64,000 nucleotides of DNA from Dyadobacter sp. CECT 9275 (GTDB lineage: Bacteria > Bacteroidota > Bacteroidia > Cytophagales > Spirosomataceae), in NCBI RefSeq assembly GCF_907164905.1, contig NZ_CAJRAF010000001.1, forward strand, positions 1,027,001 through 1,091,000, given 5' to 3'. The notes under the pieces are model-generated. The model saw only the letters and a list, made by a program, of their open reading frames with translations, was not told the origin of the DNA and ran no database searches. Each line of letters opens with the position of its first letter. Position 1 is the stretch's first letter. Positions 27,324 to 35,508 of the stretch are shown piece after piece. A program made the translations under genes and the position numbers.

Positions 27324-27681
27324 AGGTCATCTCAATGATTTTGGTTTTGTACTCGGCTTTGATGGCTTCCATTTTCAAAAGATCCTGCTGCCAGAGCTCC
27401 GCTTTTTTATGGTCCGGAGTCAGTTCCAGTTTCTTTCTGGCCTTGCTGATGTTGGTATTCAGTCTGGCTATTTCCAGTTTGAGCTCTGAGATGCTGGCCG
27501 TATCAGCGGTATTGGAGACCACCGCAGGCTTTTTGATTTCAGGCAGCCTGCCTGTTTTGTCAAAGTATTCGATCTTGGCCCTTACCTTCTTCCAGGCATC
27601 ACGGGCCGTCACAATCTTTTCAATAACCGGGCGCACACCGGCCAGGTCATCGTCCTGGAACTGGTGCAGGGTATTAGACAA
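27307..27681 (-). CDS. Prophage protein with coiled coil, unknown
   Basis: 124 residues if it starts at the TTG at 27681. The frame is open further upstream without an ATG, so the start is uncertain. The C-terminal half is a predicted coiled coil (SISELKLEIARLNTNISKAR), and ELTPDHKKAELWQQDLLKME follows. It overlaps the small terminase gene by 17 bases and is probably in the same operon. No family recognised. Confidence 0.55.
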   Translation of the reverse strand: MSNTLHQFQDDDLAGVRPVIEKIVTARDAWKKVRAKIEYFDKTGRLPEIKKPAVVSNTADTASISELKLEIARLNTNISKARKKLELTPDHKKAELWQQDLLKMEAIKAEYKTKIIEMTYATTQ

Positions 27682-27755
27682 AAGAGCAGCTTCCCTGTGC
27701 AGGTTGTCGGCCTGAACCAGAAGCTGCTCGATAGCGGATCTGTCGGAAGCTGGTT

Positions 27756-27998
27756 TTAGCTCACCGACTGCGTTGTTTTCAGCGGGTTGTTTGTGATCGG
27801 CTGGATTTGTGGATCCTGGTCGCTGTCCGGTTCCGGATCCAGGTCTTGGTCTTCCATTTTTTTTTCTGACTCCGGATCCAGCGCGGCTTCATACTCCTGG
27901 CGTGCCTGCTCCAAAATAGCCAGGTTTGCTTCACTGGGATCGGATCCCGCACGCAGCTGGGCGATCTGATAGTTTGCTTTAAGTTTTTTGATATCCAT
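27756..27998 (-). CDS. Small acidic prophage protein
   Basis: 80 residues. The N-terminal half is helical (MDIKKLKANYQIAQLRAGSD) and the C-terminal half is very acidic (KKMEDQDLDPEPDSDQDPQI), with ITNNPLK near the end. This resembles small virion-assembly or accessory proteins, but nothing specific. It follows the 60-residue gene at 28010 closely. Confidence 0.5.
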   Translation of the reverse strand: MDIKKLKANYQIAQLRAGSDPSEANLAILEQARQEYEAALDPESEKKMEDQDLDPEPDSDQDPQIQPITNNPLKTTQSVS

Positions 27999-28009
27999 TT
28001 TAAAATTGG

Positions 28010-28192
28010 TTAGGCTTCAATGGAAGCCGGTTTTTTCTTTGAAACTTCGGCAGCAGGCTGATCTTCTGTGATGCGCCTGTCGCCGTTTTTCTGCATCTGC
28101 TGCAGCTCATCCTGGGAGAGGTTTTCAGGCTTTTTGGTCATCCCGTTGATGTGGATCACCAGCTGCTGGTCTTCACTTTGAAATTTTAACAT
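28010..28192 (-). CDS. Small prophage protein, unknown
   Basis: 60 residues, MLKFQSEDQQLVIHINGMTK then KPENLSQDELQQMQKNGDRR. The start is ATG at 28192. A beta-hairpin-like N-terminus and a helical middle can be seen. It lies between the putative tail-tube gene and the acidic 80-residue gene in the same direction, with short gaps. Confidence 0.5.
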   Translation of the reverse strand: MLKFQSEDQQLVIHINGMTKKPENLSQDELQQMQKNGDRRITEDQPAAEVSKKKPASIEA

Positions 28193-28250
28193 GAGAATAA
28201 TAAGGAAAGCAGCCCTGCCGGAAATCAGACAGGGTTGGGGTTAAAAATGA

Positions 28251-28949
28251 TTAATCTGCTATCAGAGGGGTCACGTCCAGTGTGACGGTAGGATCCAGCG
28301 GGAAGATTGGCACCTGCAGACCGTCCTGTTTGGCAGTGAAGGTGACTTCTTTTCTGGAAGTTCCTTTTTCAGGCATTACACCTTTTGCTTCAAACATCAT
28401 CGGCACGTACTTCTGGCCGACCCAGTACATTTTATCATCATTACCCACCACAACCACATTCACAGGTGCTTCGTACATCAGTGCCGTCAGTTTGACAATG
28501 TCCTTATCATAACCGATCACTTTAAACTCGATGCTTTGCGTGAAACCACCACCGACCTTCATTTCGGTATCAAACTTGGTGGTATCATACCAGGCTTCGA
28601 TCTCGACAAACTTTTTGCCCGTTACCAGCGGGATCTCCCCAGTAAACTGACCCATGGTTTTGGCCAGCTCATAAGTCAGAAATTCACTTTCCAGATCTTC
28701 GGTCAAAACGATGTAGAGCCTTTTGGCACCACCCATGGTAGGACTCTGGCATTTACGTTTCAGACCAACCAGTGGTGAGCAGTAAGCCGCATCATCGGGC
28801 AGAATGGAAATACCGGCAAAATGCTCCATGGTCCAGGCGCCTGCCGAAGCAGCCAGAAAACCGGCCAGCGGGTTATCCGTCATCCAGGTGACAGCTGCGG
28901 CCAGAGTGATCAGGCCCAAAGCCAGAAATACTTTCAAATACGTTTTCAT
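28251..28949 (-). CDS. Phage structural protein (possible tail tube) with hydrophobic N-terminus
   Basis: 232 residues from ATG 28949 (MKTYLKVFLALGLITLAAAV); TTG at 28961 is less likely. Residues 1-50 contain one or two hydrophobic helices (FLAASAGAWTMEHFAGISIL), which is odd for a virion protein. From about residue 60 the pattern CQSPTMGGAKRLYIVLTEDL, then GGGFTQSIEFKVIGYDKDIV and KYVPMMFEAKGVM, looks like Bacteroidota phage tail-tube-like proteins. The position between capsid and terminase genes fits a structural protein. The hydrophobic head could be a fusion or a membrane-targeted assembly intermediate. Confidence 0.5.
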   Translation of the reverse strand: MKTYLKVFLALGLITLAAAVTWMTDNPLAGFLAASAGAWTMEHFAGISILPDDAAYCSPLVGLKRKCQSPTMGGAKRLYIVLTEDLESEFLTYELAKTMGQFTGEIPLVTGKKFVEIEAWYDTTKFDTEMKVGGGFTQSIEFKVIGYDKDIVKLTALMYEAPVNVVVVGNDDKMYWVGQKYVPMMFEAKGVMPEKGTSRKEVTFTAKQDGLQVPIFPLDPTVTLDVTPLIAD

Positions 28950-28997
28950 TGTTAAAATCAATTGTTTTGGTGTGTGTTAATTAAGTTGGACCCGAAG

Positions 28998-29054
28998 GCC
29001 TCAAAAAGGAGACGTGTCTCCCCCGGATGGCCTCAAAAAGGGGACGAGTCCCCT
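28998..29054 (-). terminator. Two tandem terminator hairpins after the capsid gene
   Basis: The unit GGCCTCAAAAAGG-GACG-GTC-CC occurs twice with a 32-base period. Hairpins are GGAGAC-GT-GTCTCC (29008-29021) and AGGGGAC-GA-GTCCCCT (29039-29054). On the minus strand each is followed by TTTTT, as in intrinsic terminators. They would reduce read-through from the highly expressed capsid gene into the genes behind it. Confidence 0.7.
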
Positions 29055-30024
29055 AGATTAGGTCGTTTAGGAAAATCCAGTCCGGTGATGCGTAGTCAAA
29101 GTCCAGACTTGCGCGGAAGGTGATCTGCCAGCTTTTGATCTGCTTGACGATATTCATCGAATAAGCGCCCGGATCCTCATTGGCCACAAACAACAGGTTC
29201 TTTTTGGGTGTGATGGCAATGGTATCCTTTCCGGCCAGACCAGGATCCTGCACAAAATGCATGTTGGAATAATCATCCAGTACCGTTGGACGGTCTGCAG
29301 GGCCAACGTGTTCTTTGAAAAGCGTACGGCGGTTCTTGCGGTATTTGTCGTAAGCGGTCTGAGAGCAGTAAACGTTCAGATCTTCCACCAGCATTTTGGG
29401 ACGAACAGAAGCAACCAGATCCGCTACCCCGTTGAACTGATCATAAGCGTTGGTATTGGTCAGGGCCGTTCCGTCAAAAACGTGTGATGCCAGAATATCC
29501 CCGGATACACTTCTGCCGTTGGTGAACTTGGTGATAAAACCGTCAGTGAGCGAGAGTGCACCGGCACCGGCTGCATTGTGAACCCCTTGCCAGGCTGTCT
29601 GTAGACGCACAAATTCAAAGTGAGAGGCGATCACATGACGCAGGAAGAACAGCTCAAAAGGGTTGGCGTTCACTTCCGAGAGCGTACGGCCTGGAGTTTT
29701 CAGCCAGCCCAGGTAGGTCTGGTAGATCTTTTTGATATCCGACAGGGTGAACTCGATGTCGATGTCCGCTTCTTTGAAGGAAACAAAACGGCTTCTGACA
29801 TCGAGCACGTTTTTACCGTCAAAGTTATCGGAAGCAGGTTTCCAGCCATCTTTTACCGACAGGCTGATCAACGCTGTTTTATCGCGGGAGGTGACTACTG
29901 TAAAATCCCGGCCCAGGCTTTCGGCACCGTGCAGGATCGTTTCCTGAATAACCGAGCCGTTAAACTCGATGGTACGCATCAGGTCTGCGTGGAAATTGTC
30001 AAAATTAATGGTTTGCGAAGGCAT
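29053..30024 (-). CDS. Major capsid protein
   Basis: The 323-residue protein follows a scaffold-like gene and a prohead protease gene. The sequence shows an N-terminal arm (MPSQTINFDNFHADLMRTIE) and alternating strands and helices compatible with an HK97-like fold: GWKPASDNFDGKNVLDVRSR, VASVRPKMLVEDLNVYCSQT for the P-domain, and DTIAITPKKNLLFVANEDPG near the end. Similar proteins are annotated as capsid in Bacteroidota prophages. The two-terminator block directly behind it also fits a very abundant product. Confidence 0.75.
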   Translation of the reverse strand: MPSQTINFDNFHADLMRTIEFNGSVIQETILHGAESLGRDFTVVTSRDKTALISLSVKDGWKPASDNFDGKNVLDVRSRFVSFKEADIDIEFTLSDIKKIYQTYLGWLKTPGRTLSEVNANPFELFFLRHVIASHFEFVRLQTAWQGVHNAAGAGALSLTDGFITKFTNGRSVSGDILASHVFDGTALTNTNAYDQFNGVADLVASVRPKMLVEDLNVYCSQTAYDKYRKNRRTLFKEHVGPADRPTVLDDYSNMHFVQDPGLAGKDTIAITPKKNLLFVANEDPGAYSMNIVKQIKSWQITFRASLDFDYASPDWIFLNDLI

Positions 30025-30069
30025 AACTTATTTAATTACAGAGGTATGTGTATAGTTAAAAATCGTTGC

Positions 30070-30498
30070 TCAGGCTTTGCCGTGTGTTTTATGGAATACT
30101 TCCAGCGCATGGGCGTTGTAGGAAGTCGCTTCTGAGCTCCCCCTGCTGTTTTCGTCTTCATTGGCTTTACCCTGACCAGCAGCAGCAGCTTTGTCATAGT
30201 GGCCTTTGTAGGTATCCCGCTCAGCGGAAACAGCGGCAAGCGTCGCGGTCAGCTCCTTTACTTTGGCAGCACTGGTAGCCAGTGAAGCTGTCAGCTCAAT
30301 AATCTGCGCGTTAGCAGCAGCCAGGTCAGCAGTCACTTTTTCGTTTCCCTGGCCTTGGGCCGATAGTCTGGCATCCAGCTCACCGGCATCCTGCATGAAG
30401 GCATTAAACTCTTCGGTGGAAAGCTTCTCGGAGATGGGTTTTTCAGAGCGGCTGAAAAGCGAGCCGATGATCGCCGTTAAGGCGTTTGGTTTACTCAT
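30070..30498 (-). CDS. Putative scaffolding protein
   Basis: 142 residues. A long alanine-rich coiled coil occupies about residues 45-100 (VTADLAAANAQIIELTASLA, then SAAKVKELTATLAAVSAERD), and the C-terminus is polar and ends HALEVFHKTHGKA. Position between a prohead protease and the major capsid gene, coiled coil and small C-terminal domain are the usual traits of scaffolds. The assignment comes from context. Confidence 0.6.
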   Translation of the reverse strand: MSKPNALTAIIGSLFSRSEKPISEKLSTEEFNAFMQDAGELDARLSAQGQGNEKVTADLAAANAQIIELTASLATSAAKVKELTATLAAVSAERDTYKGHYDKAAAAGQGKANEDENSRGSSEATSYNAHALEVFHKTHGKA

Positions 30499-30525
30499 GT
30501 GTGTATAGTGTTAAAAATGATTGTA

Positions 30526-31377
30526 TTACATTCTTGTTGCCAGGCGGATGGCATCCTGCAGGCTTCCGAGTTTGTCGGCCAGGCCCAGCGAAACAGCCTG
30601 TTTTCTTTTGTACATTTTGCCAGAGAATACTTCATCGGAAGAGAGTTTTCCGGCGCGGCCACGGCGCACATACCCCACAAAAGCGCGGCGTGCTTCATTG
30701 AGATCGGCCTGGATTTCTGAGCGGATTTCTTCTGTCAAAGGCTCATAGGCGTTCAGACGGGCTTTGTCCTGAGAACCATCAGCGCGAAAGATCTCCACCT
30801 CGATCCCTTCTTTTTCCAAGGCTTTGGCCTGGTTTGCATACACCATCAGTACCCCGATGCTGCCGATCTCAGAGGAAACAGAATCCTCCATGACAATGGC
30901 TTTGGCCTGGCTTAAAGCGAAGACACCTGCGCTGGCACACATACCGTTTACATATCCTACGGAAGGTTTGCTGAAATTGCGGATACTGTCAGCCAGCAGC
31001 TCTGTGCTGTCAACCGTGCCGCCTGGTGTGTGGGCATTGATGACGATACCTTTAACAGAAGGTTCAAGATCTGCTCTTTGGATTACCCGGTTTAAAAACT
31101 CGTTACCACCCATGCCACAGATCCCGAAGCGGCTCATGGCACCGTTTAAAGAAAGTACGGCGATGGATCCGCCACCGGCTTTGAGCGCATATTTAAGCGT
31201 AGCGCCTACATCATCATAATCTCCGCTTGCATCAAATGAAGAGATAGCAGCCGATTGTTTGAATTGGCCGGGAATGGGATCAATACCTGCTTTGAGCCTT
31301 GGCAGTATCACTGCCTGCATCCTGCTGGCAAAAGCTGGCTCGATGTACCAAAGTCCTGAAAATGTTTCTGCGTTCAC
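30526..31377 (-). CDS. S49-family (SppA/ClpP-like) serine peptidase, probable prohead protease
   Basis: 283 residues with a GTG start at 31377. The S49 core is clear: VKGIVINAHTPGGTVDSTEL, the nucleophile region GYVNGMCASAGVFALSQAK (S149), and SVSSEIGSIGVLMVYANQAK. In phages of this type the peptidase matures the prohead by cutting scaffold and capsid. It lies directly before the scaffold and capsid genes on the same strand. Upstream of its start is the first of the cargo genes, divergently read. Confidence 0.85.
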   Translation of the reverse strand: MNAETFSGLWYIEPAFASRMQAVILPRLKAGIDPIPGQFKQSAAISSFDASGDYDDVGATLKYALKAGGGSIAVLSLNGAMSRFGICGMGGNEFLNRVIQRADLEPSVKGIVINAHTPGGTVDSTELLADSIRNFSKPSVGYVNGMCASAGVFALSQAKAIVMEDSVSSEIGSIGVLMVYANQAKALEKEGIEVEIFRADGSQDKARLNAYEPLTEEIRSEIQADLNEARRAFVGYVRRGRAGKLSSDEVFSGKMYKRKQAVSLGLADKLGSLQDAIRLATRM

Positions 31378-31437
31378 ACCTACCGGGGATTATGTTTCCG
31401 TTTGATAGTGTGAAGGTGGGGGGGATGGTGGTGAGGA

Positions 31438-31450
31438 GAAAGGACGGAAA
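31438..31450 (-). promoter_or_regulatory. Recurring element GAAAGGACGGAAA (copy 1)
   Basis: It lies 61 bases upstream of the protease start. Related copies lie at a similar distance upstream of three other minus-strand starts, each next to a cargo module. It may be a late-promoter control site or an insertion scar. The 237 bases from 31378 to 31614 otherwise hold only a G-rich tract (about 31414-31436). Confidence 0.35.
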
Positions 31451-31614
31451 GGAAGTGCAGCCAAGTAAAATTTGATTACACAGTACTTTAAACATTACTT
31501 AAACTGATATGTTTGAAGATTAGCCAGCACAGTACAAAATTGTCGGATGTATGTGTGACCTTTAATGTGTAAAATTTTATAGAAACCTAAAATTCAATCA
31601 TAAACCTTCCTTTC

Positions 31615-34600
31615 ATGAAAATAGCGCATATTACGGATTATCATTATAACCCATCTAATCCTGCTAGCCAAGTGAAGCTAGTTAATAATTTATTACAAAA
31701 ATTAAAGCAAGAAAAAGTAGATATACTGTTCTTCACAGGGGATTTAGTGGATAAAGGGGGACTCAACGGCACAACATTTACAAAAGCAAAAGAATCACTT
31801 CTAAAAAGAATAATTGATGAAGGCGTTGTTGAACATGATATGATATTTATATGTTGTGGAAATCATGATGTTGTTAGAGTAAATGAATTACCAGCGATTA
31901 AAACTCATCTTGATGCTATAACTTCAATAGAACAACTAAATAAGTTTGTATCTGACAGAAAACAATTTAAAGAAAGTGTCAAAAATCATCGTGATTATCT
32001 AAAAATACAAGATGAAATTCTCAATAATATTGATGATGAAAAAACTCCTCTCTATACCATACATAAAAGAATATTTAAAGAAAAGAAAATTGGAGTTGCT
32101 TCAATTAACACAGCATGGAGATCCTTTTCTGACAGTGATAATAAAAATCTTCTTTATCCCCCTATTTTTATTGAGAAAATAGTGAATAAATTGCAGGATA
32201 CGGATATTAGATTCATTTTGATGCATCATCCATTATCACATACTAAAGACTTCGTATTTTATGAACTGGAAAGCTTAGTATATTCAAATTTTCAGTATCT
32301 ATTCTCTGGACACACTCATACTGATAGAATTGAAACTCAGATATCAGGGGAAGAAGGTATATTCTGTTGTGTATCTCCATCTACCATAACTTATGGATAT
32401 AGCGACGCTAAAACTGGATTCACAATAGTCGAAGTTGATGATGATAACTTTTATGATACAAATGTGAAAAAATATATATATGACAAGAGTAATGGAATTT
32501 TTTATCAATCTCAACATTTGAGTGTACAGGTTCCTGTGAATGAGCAAAAGCTAGAAATCATCAAATTGAAAAAAACTACTAGAGTTTTGTTCTCAAAGTA
32601 TCGTGATGATGCAAATGATTTAGTCCTTTCTGCATATGATTCACGTGGAGATAGTAAATCATTTTTAGAAATATTTACGAATCCCGCGTTAAAAAGCAAA
32701 TCTAAGACGGAAATTTCAAGCTCAAAGGACTCTGCTAACAACATTGATTTTAAATTACTTTTAGAAGAAAACAATTATGTAATATTTGGAAAAAGTAAAA
32801 GTGGAAGAACTACAATTCTATATAAGATTATGCTAGATGTACTGTCCAGCTTTCCTTCTTCGAAAATAATTCCGTTATATTTTGACGCGAAGGGATATAC
32901 TAATAATGGTAAGAAAATTGATTTCTTCAAGTTAATTTCCAAAGATTTTTCAATAACCTACAGATCCGCTAGTGAATTGACGAGCAAATATCATATCAAA
33001 CTCCTAATTGATAATTATTCAACAGAGTATCATGATCTCACTAGGGATATTAATGAATTTATAAAAAAATATAATTCATCATTAATTATTTGTGCGGAAG
33101 AAAGAGTTTTATTAAGCTATGACCCTATTAAAATGTTTTCTTTTGAATATGCAAATTTATATATTCATGAAATTACGCGTAAAGGCATGCGGTCATTGGT
33201 CAAAAAATGGTCAGACGTATCCAAAGAGTCAGAAGAAATACTGTTAAATAAAATAGAAAAAGTATTTAAACAATTAAATATTCAATTCAACTTTTGGTCA
33301 ATTTCACTATTTCTTTGGATTTTTAATAAAACCAATAATGTTACTTTAAATAACAATGTCGAATTAATACAATTATATGTTGATGAATTATTGGATAAAA
33401 CTGGTTTAACTCTTGATAGAAATATTAAAATAAAATTTGAGGAATTAAAAACCTACTTATCAAATTTGGCGTTTTTTTTTCTTAATAATGGAAATCAATC
33501 CGGTTATTCCGCTTCTTATTCCGATATTATAAGATTTACTGAGGAATACAGAGAGAAAACAATAAGATTTGTTATAGGTGTAGAAGAACTGTTTCAGTTG
33601 TTAAAATTGAAAGGAATAATAGTTAAATCTGTAAATGAACACTACACTTTTAGATTAAATGGTGTATTTGAATATTTTATTGCGTATTATATGCGAGAAA
33701 ATTCTAATTATAAAAATGAAATCTTACATGATGTAAATTATTTATCATTTGGAAATGAATTTGAATTATATGCTGGATTTGAAGGGAATGATATAAACTT
33801 TATAGAGGATCTATTTAAAATAACTAAAGATATTTATTGTTCAACCAATAATAAATATGGTAATAAAAATGAAATTGATGGCGTTTTAATAAAAAAATTC
33901 GAGGATTTTATTGGAGTTAAAATCACATTGTCTCTTAAAGAGCAATTTGATAAGGGAATGGAGGCTCTTGAACCAGAAGAAAAGGATGAAATGATGGATG
34001 AATTTAGGCCAATTAATGTCTCAACCGAAGAGGTGAAACTTAAGGAATCCTACATTGAGATTCAAGGTACTGTAGAAAACTTGGAAAGAAGTCTAAGGAT
34101 TTTATCTCGAGTTTTTCGAAATAGTTCTTTTGACAATATAGATCTAAGTAGCAGATTGTTGGATTTTATATTGCTTAGCTCTTGTCATTTAGGTTTTTTC
34201 ATTGTCGACAGTATTAAGGAAGAAAATTTTTGGCCGCCAAATGATAATAAGGATCGGGAGAAAAGTGAGGCGTTATTGCAAATGACTGTTAGATTTATGC
34301 CTTTGATTATTAATACATTTTTAACTGACGCTTTGGCGCAAGATAATTTGGAGAGATTGATTAAGAGAAAGTTGGAAGAGTTAAAGAATTCGGACAAAAA
34401 TGAGTTTCAAACTATGCTACTATATTTTTTATTAATTGACACTAACCCGACAAAGGGAATTTTATATGTGAGGGAACTTATTTCAAAAATACAATTAGGA
34501 ATTTTAAGGCATACCATTCTAATTAAGTTATATACTTATTTGGTTTTTTTCTCGTTCGGGAATAAGGATTTTCAAAGTGAGCTAAAAGAATGTATTAGAG

Positions 34601-34701
34601 AATTACATATTTTAATTGACCCCAAATCGGGACCACATATCTCAAAGAGCATTGATAGTTTGGTAAAGAGAGCCTTGCTTGAGAATAATAAAAATTCATA
34701 A
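31615..34701 (+). CDS. Metallophosphoesterase fused to a STAND-like NTPase and long helical sensor region (putative defence protein)
   Basis: 1028 residues, very A+T-rich compared with the phage genes around it. Residues 1-275 are a calcineurin-like phosphoesterase with all metal motifs: D8-x-H10, GDLVD (D43), GNHD (82-85), HH at 204-205 and GHTH (232-235). Residues 385-560 look like a P-loop NTPase: GKSKSGRTT at 392-400, with R398 where Walker A lysine is normal, and LLID (463-466) as Walker B. From about 560 to the end it is helical, as in STAND sensor regions. Effector plus STAND switch plus sensor is the build of known anti-phage proteins (Avs, bNACHT). I know of no named system with exactly this effector; a defence role is inference. 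It interrupts the structural cluster in antisense orientation. Confidence 0.75.
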   Translation: MKIAHITDYHYNPSNPASQVKLVNNLLQKLKQEKVDILFFTGDLVDKGGLNGTTFTKAKESLLKRIIDEGVVEHDMIFICCGNHDVVRVNELPAIKTHLDAITSIEQLNKFVSDRKQFKESVKNHRDYLKIQDEILNNIDDEKTPLYTIHKRIFKEKKIGVASINTAWRSFSDSDNKNLLYPPIFIEKIVNKLQDTDIRFILMHHPLSHTKDFVFYELESLVYSNFQYLFSGHTHTDRIETQISGEEGIFCCVSPSTITYGYSDAKTGFTIVEVDDDNFYDTNVKKYIYDKSNGIFYQSQHLSVQVPVNEQKLEIIKLKKTTRVLFSKYRDDANDLVLSAYDSRGDSKSFLEIFTNPALKSKSKTEISSSKDSANNIDFKLLLEENNYVIFGKSKSGRTTILYKIMLDVLSSFPSSKIIPLYFDAKGYTNNGKKIDFFKLISKDFSITYRSASELTSKYHIKLLIDNYSTEYHDLTRDINEFIKKYNSSLIICAEERVLLSYDPIKMFSFEYANLYIHEITRKGMRSLVKKWSDVSKESEEILLNKIEKVFKQLNIQFNFWSISLFLWIFNKTNNVTLNNNVELIQLYVDELLDKTGLTLDRNIKIKFEELKTYLSNLAFFFLNNGNQSGYSASYSDIIRFTEEYREKTIRFVIGVEELFQLLKLKGIIVKSVNEHYTFRLNGVFEYFIAYYMRENSNYKNEILHDVNYLSFGNEFELYAGFEGNDINFIEDLFKITKDIYCSTNNKYGNKNEIDGVLIKKFEDFIGVKITLSLKEQFDKGMEALEPEEKDEMMDEFRPINVSTEEVKLKESYIEIQGTVENLERSLRILSRVFRNSSFDNIDLSSRLLDFILLSSCHLGFFIVDSIKEENFWPPNDNKDREKSEALLQMTVRFMPLIINTFLTDALAQDNLERLIKRKLEELKNSDKNEFQTMLLYFLLIDTNPTKGILYVRELISKIQLGILRHTILIKLYTYLVFFSFGNKDFQSELKECIRELHILIDPKSGPHISKSIDSLVKRALLENNKNS

Positions 34702-34766
34702 AGTTGTATAAAATATGAGGTGATATTATATACAGCCGCATATTTGAACTACTTATTGCTTTCCCC

Positions 34767-35153
34767 TTACTCCACCCACCACTTCCCCCCAAACACCCTA
34801 AGCACGACAAACACCACCCAAACCTGCACGGATCCCACCCCGGCCTGTCTGCAGTTAAAAACAAACTGCAGATCGGCCAGCAGCCTGGCTTTTTGAGCGC
34901 CGAACTGGGCTTCGCCGATGCGGTAGTCGTAAAGATAATCATGCAGGATGGCTGCATTGGCCATTTTACCATGCGGCGGTAGCAGACTCCATAGCCAGCG
35001 CGGAACGCTGGCAAAGTCGGTGATAAAACCTTTGGGAATTACGGTTTGAAGATCTCCCCAATGAAAAGAACAGTCCTCAGTCACTTCAAACCAATCCAGC
35101 TTTGCAGCTGGATCGGTGCACTTTCGCAGTCTTATGTCTGGGTACTCGCTCAT
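34767..35153 (-). CDS. DUF1353 family phage protein
   Basis: 128 residues from ATG 35153 (MSEYPDIRLRKCTDPAAKLD); GTG at 35156 is less likely. The family core is plain: VIPKGFITDFASVPRWLWSL, then LPPHGKMANAAILHDYLYD with the conserved histidine and aspartate. DUF1353 proteins are widespread in phages and are of unknown function; the conserved H-D pair suggests an enzyme. The start overlaps the preceding gene's stop by one base. The C-terminus (VFGGKWWVE) runs into a G/C-rich junction with the cargo gene. Confidence 0.85.
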   Translation of the reverse strand: MSEYPDIRLRKCTDPAAKLDWFEVTEDCSFHWGDLQTVIPKGFITDFASVPRWLWSLLPPHGKMANAAILHDYLYDYRIGEAQFGAQKARLLADLQFVFNCRQAGVGSVQVWVVFVVLRVFGGKWWVE

Positions 35154-35506
35154 CACCAGTACCTGTTCTGTGCTATTCCATTTGTTACTCCTTTTTCGAT
35201 GAAGGGCAGCAGCAAAGGAAAAGCACCGTTATAAATGGCGATGAACTCGGGAAAGATGGTCTGCATATCGGCAGGGCCGTTCACAAAGTTTCCGTCCAGG
35301 TCCACGAAGGTATCCATGGCCGCACGCAGGATCACAGTCCTGGCTTCGGTCCGTGCCCGCAGGCTACCGTCCGGATTTTCGATCCGGGAGCAGGTCACCA
35401 GGGCCACTTCCTGGTTTTTGAGTGAAATGTTGATATCCCAGACTTCGATCTTGTGAATGCAATCAGCGAAATCGGGATGGGGCAAGGCATCAATGGTGTG
35501 GATCAT
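35153..35506 (-). CDS. Prophage protein of unknown function
   Basis: 117 residues, MIHTIDALPHPDFADCIHKI, then SLKNQEVALVTCSRIENPDG. A mixed beta pattern and a C-terminal FPEFIAIYNGAFPLLLPFIE segment can be seen. It overlaps the DUF1353 gene by one base and lies behind the putative tail-fibre gene, so a tail or accessory role is likely. No family recognised. Confidence 0.6.
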   Translation of the reverse strand: MIHTIDALPHPDFADCIHKIEVWDINISLKNQEVALVTCSRIENPDGSLRARTEARTVILRAAMDTFVDLDGNFVNGPADMQTIFPEFIAIYNGAFPLLLPFIEKGVTNGIAQNRYW

Positions 35507-35508
35507 AA

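Noticed and set aside
34595..35014. Minus-strand 139-codon frame at the end of the metallophosphoesterase gene
   Set aside because: It overlaps DUF1353 in another frame and has no family features.
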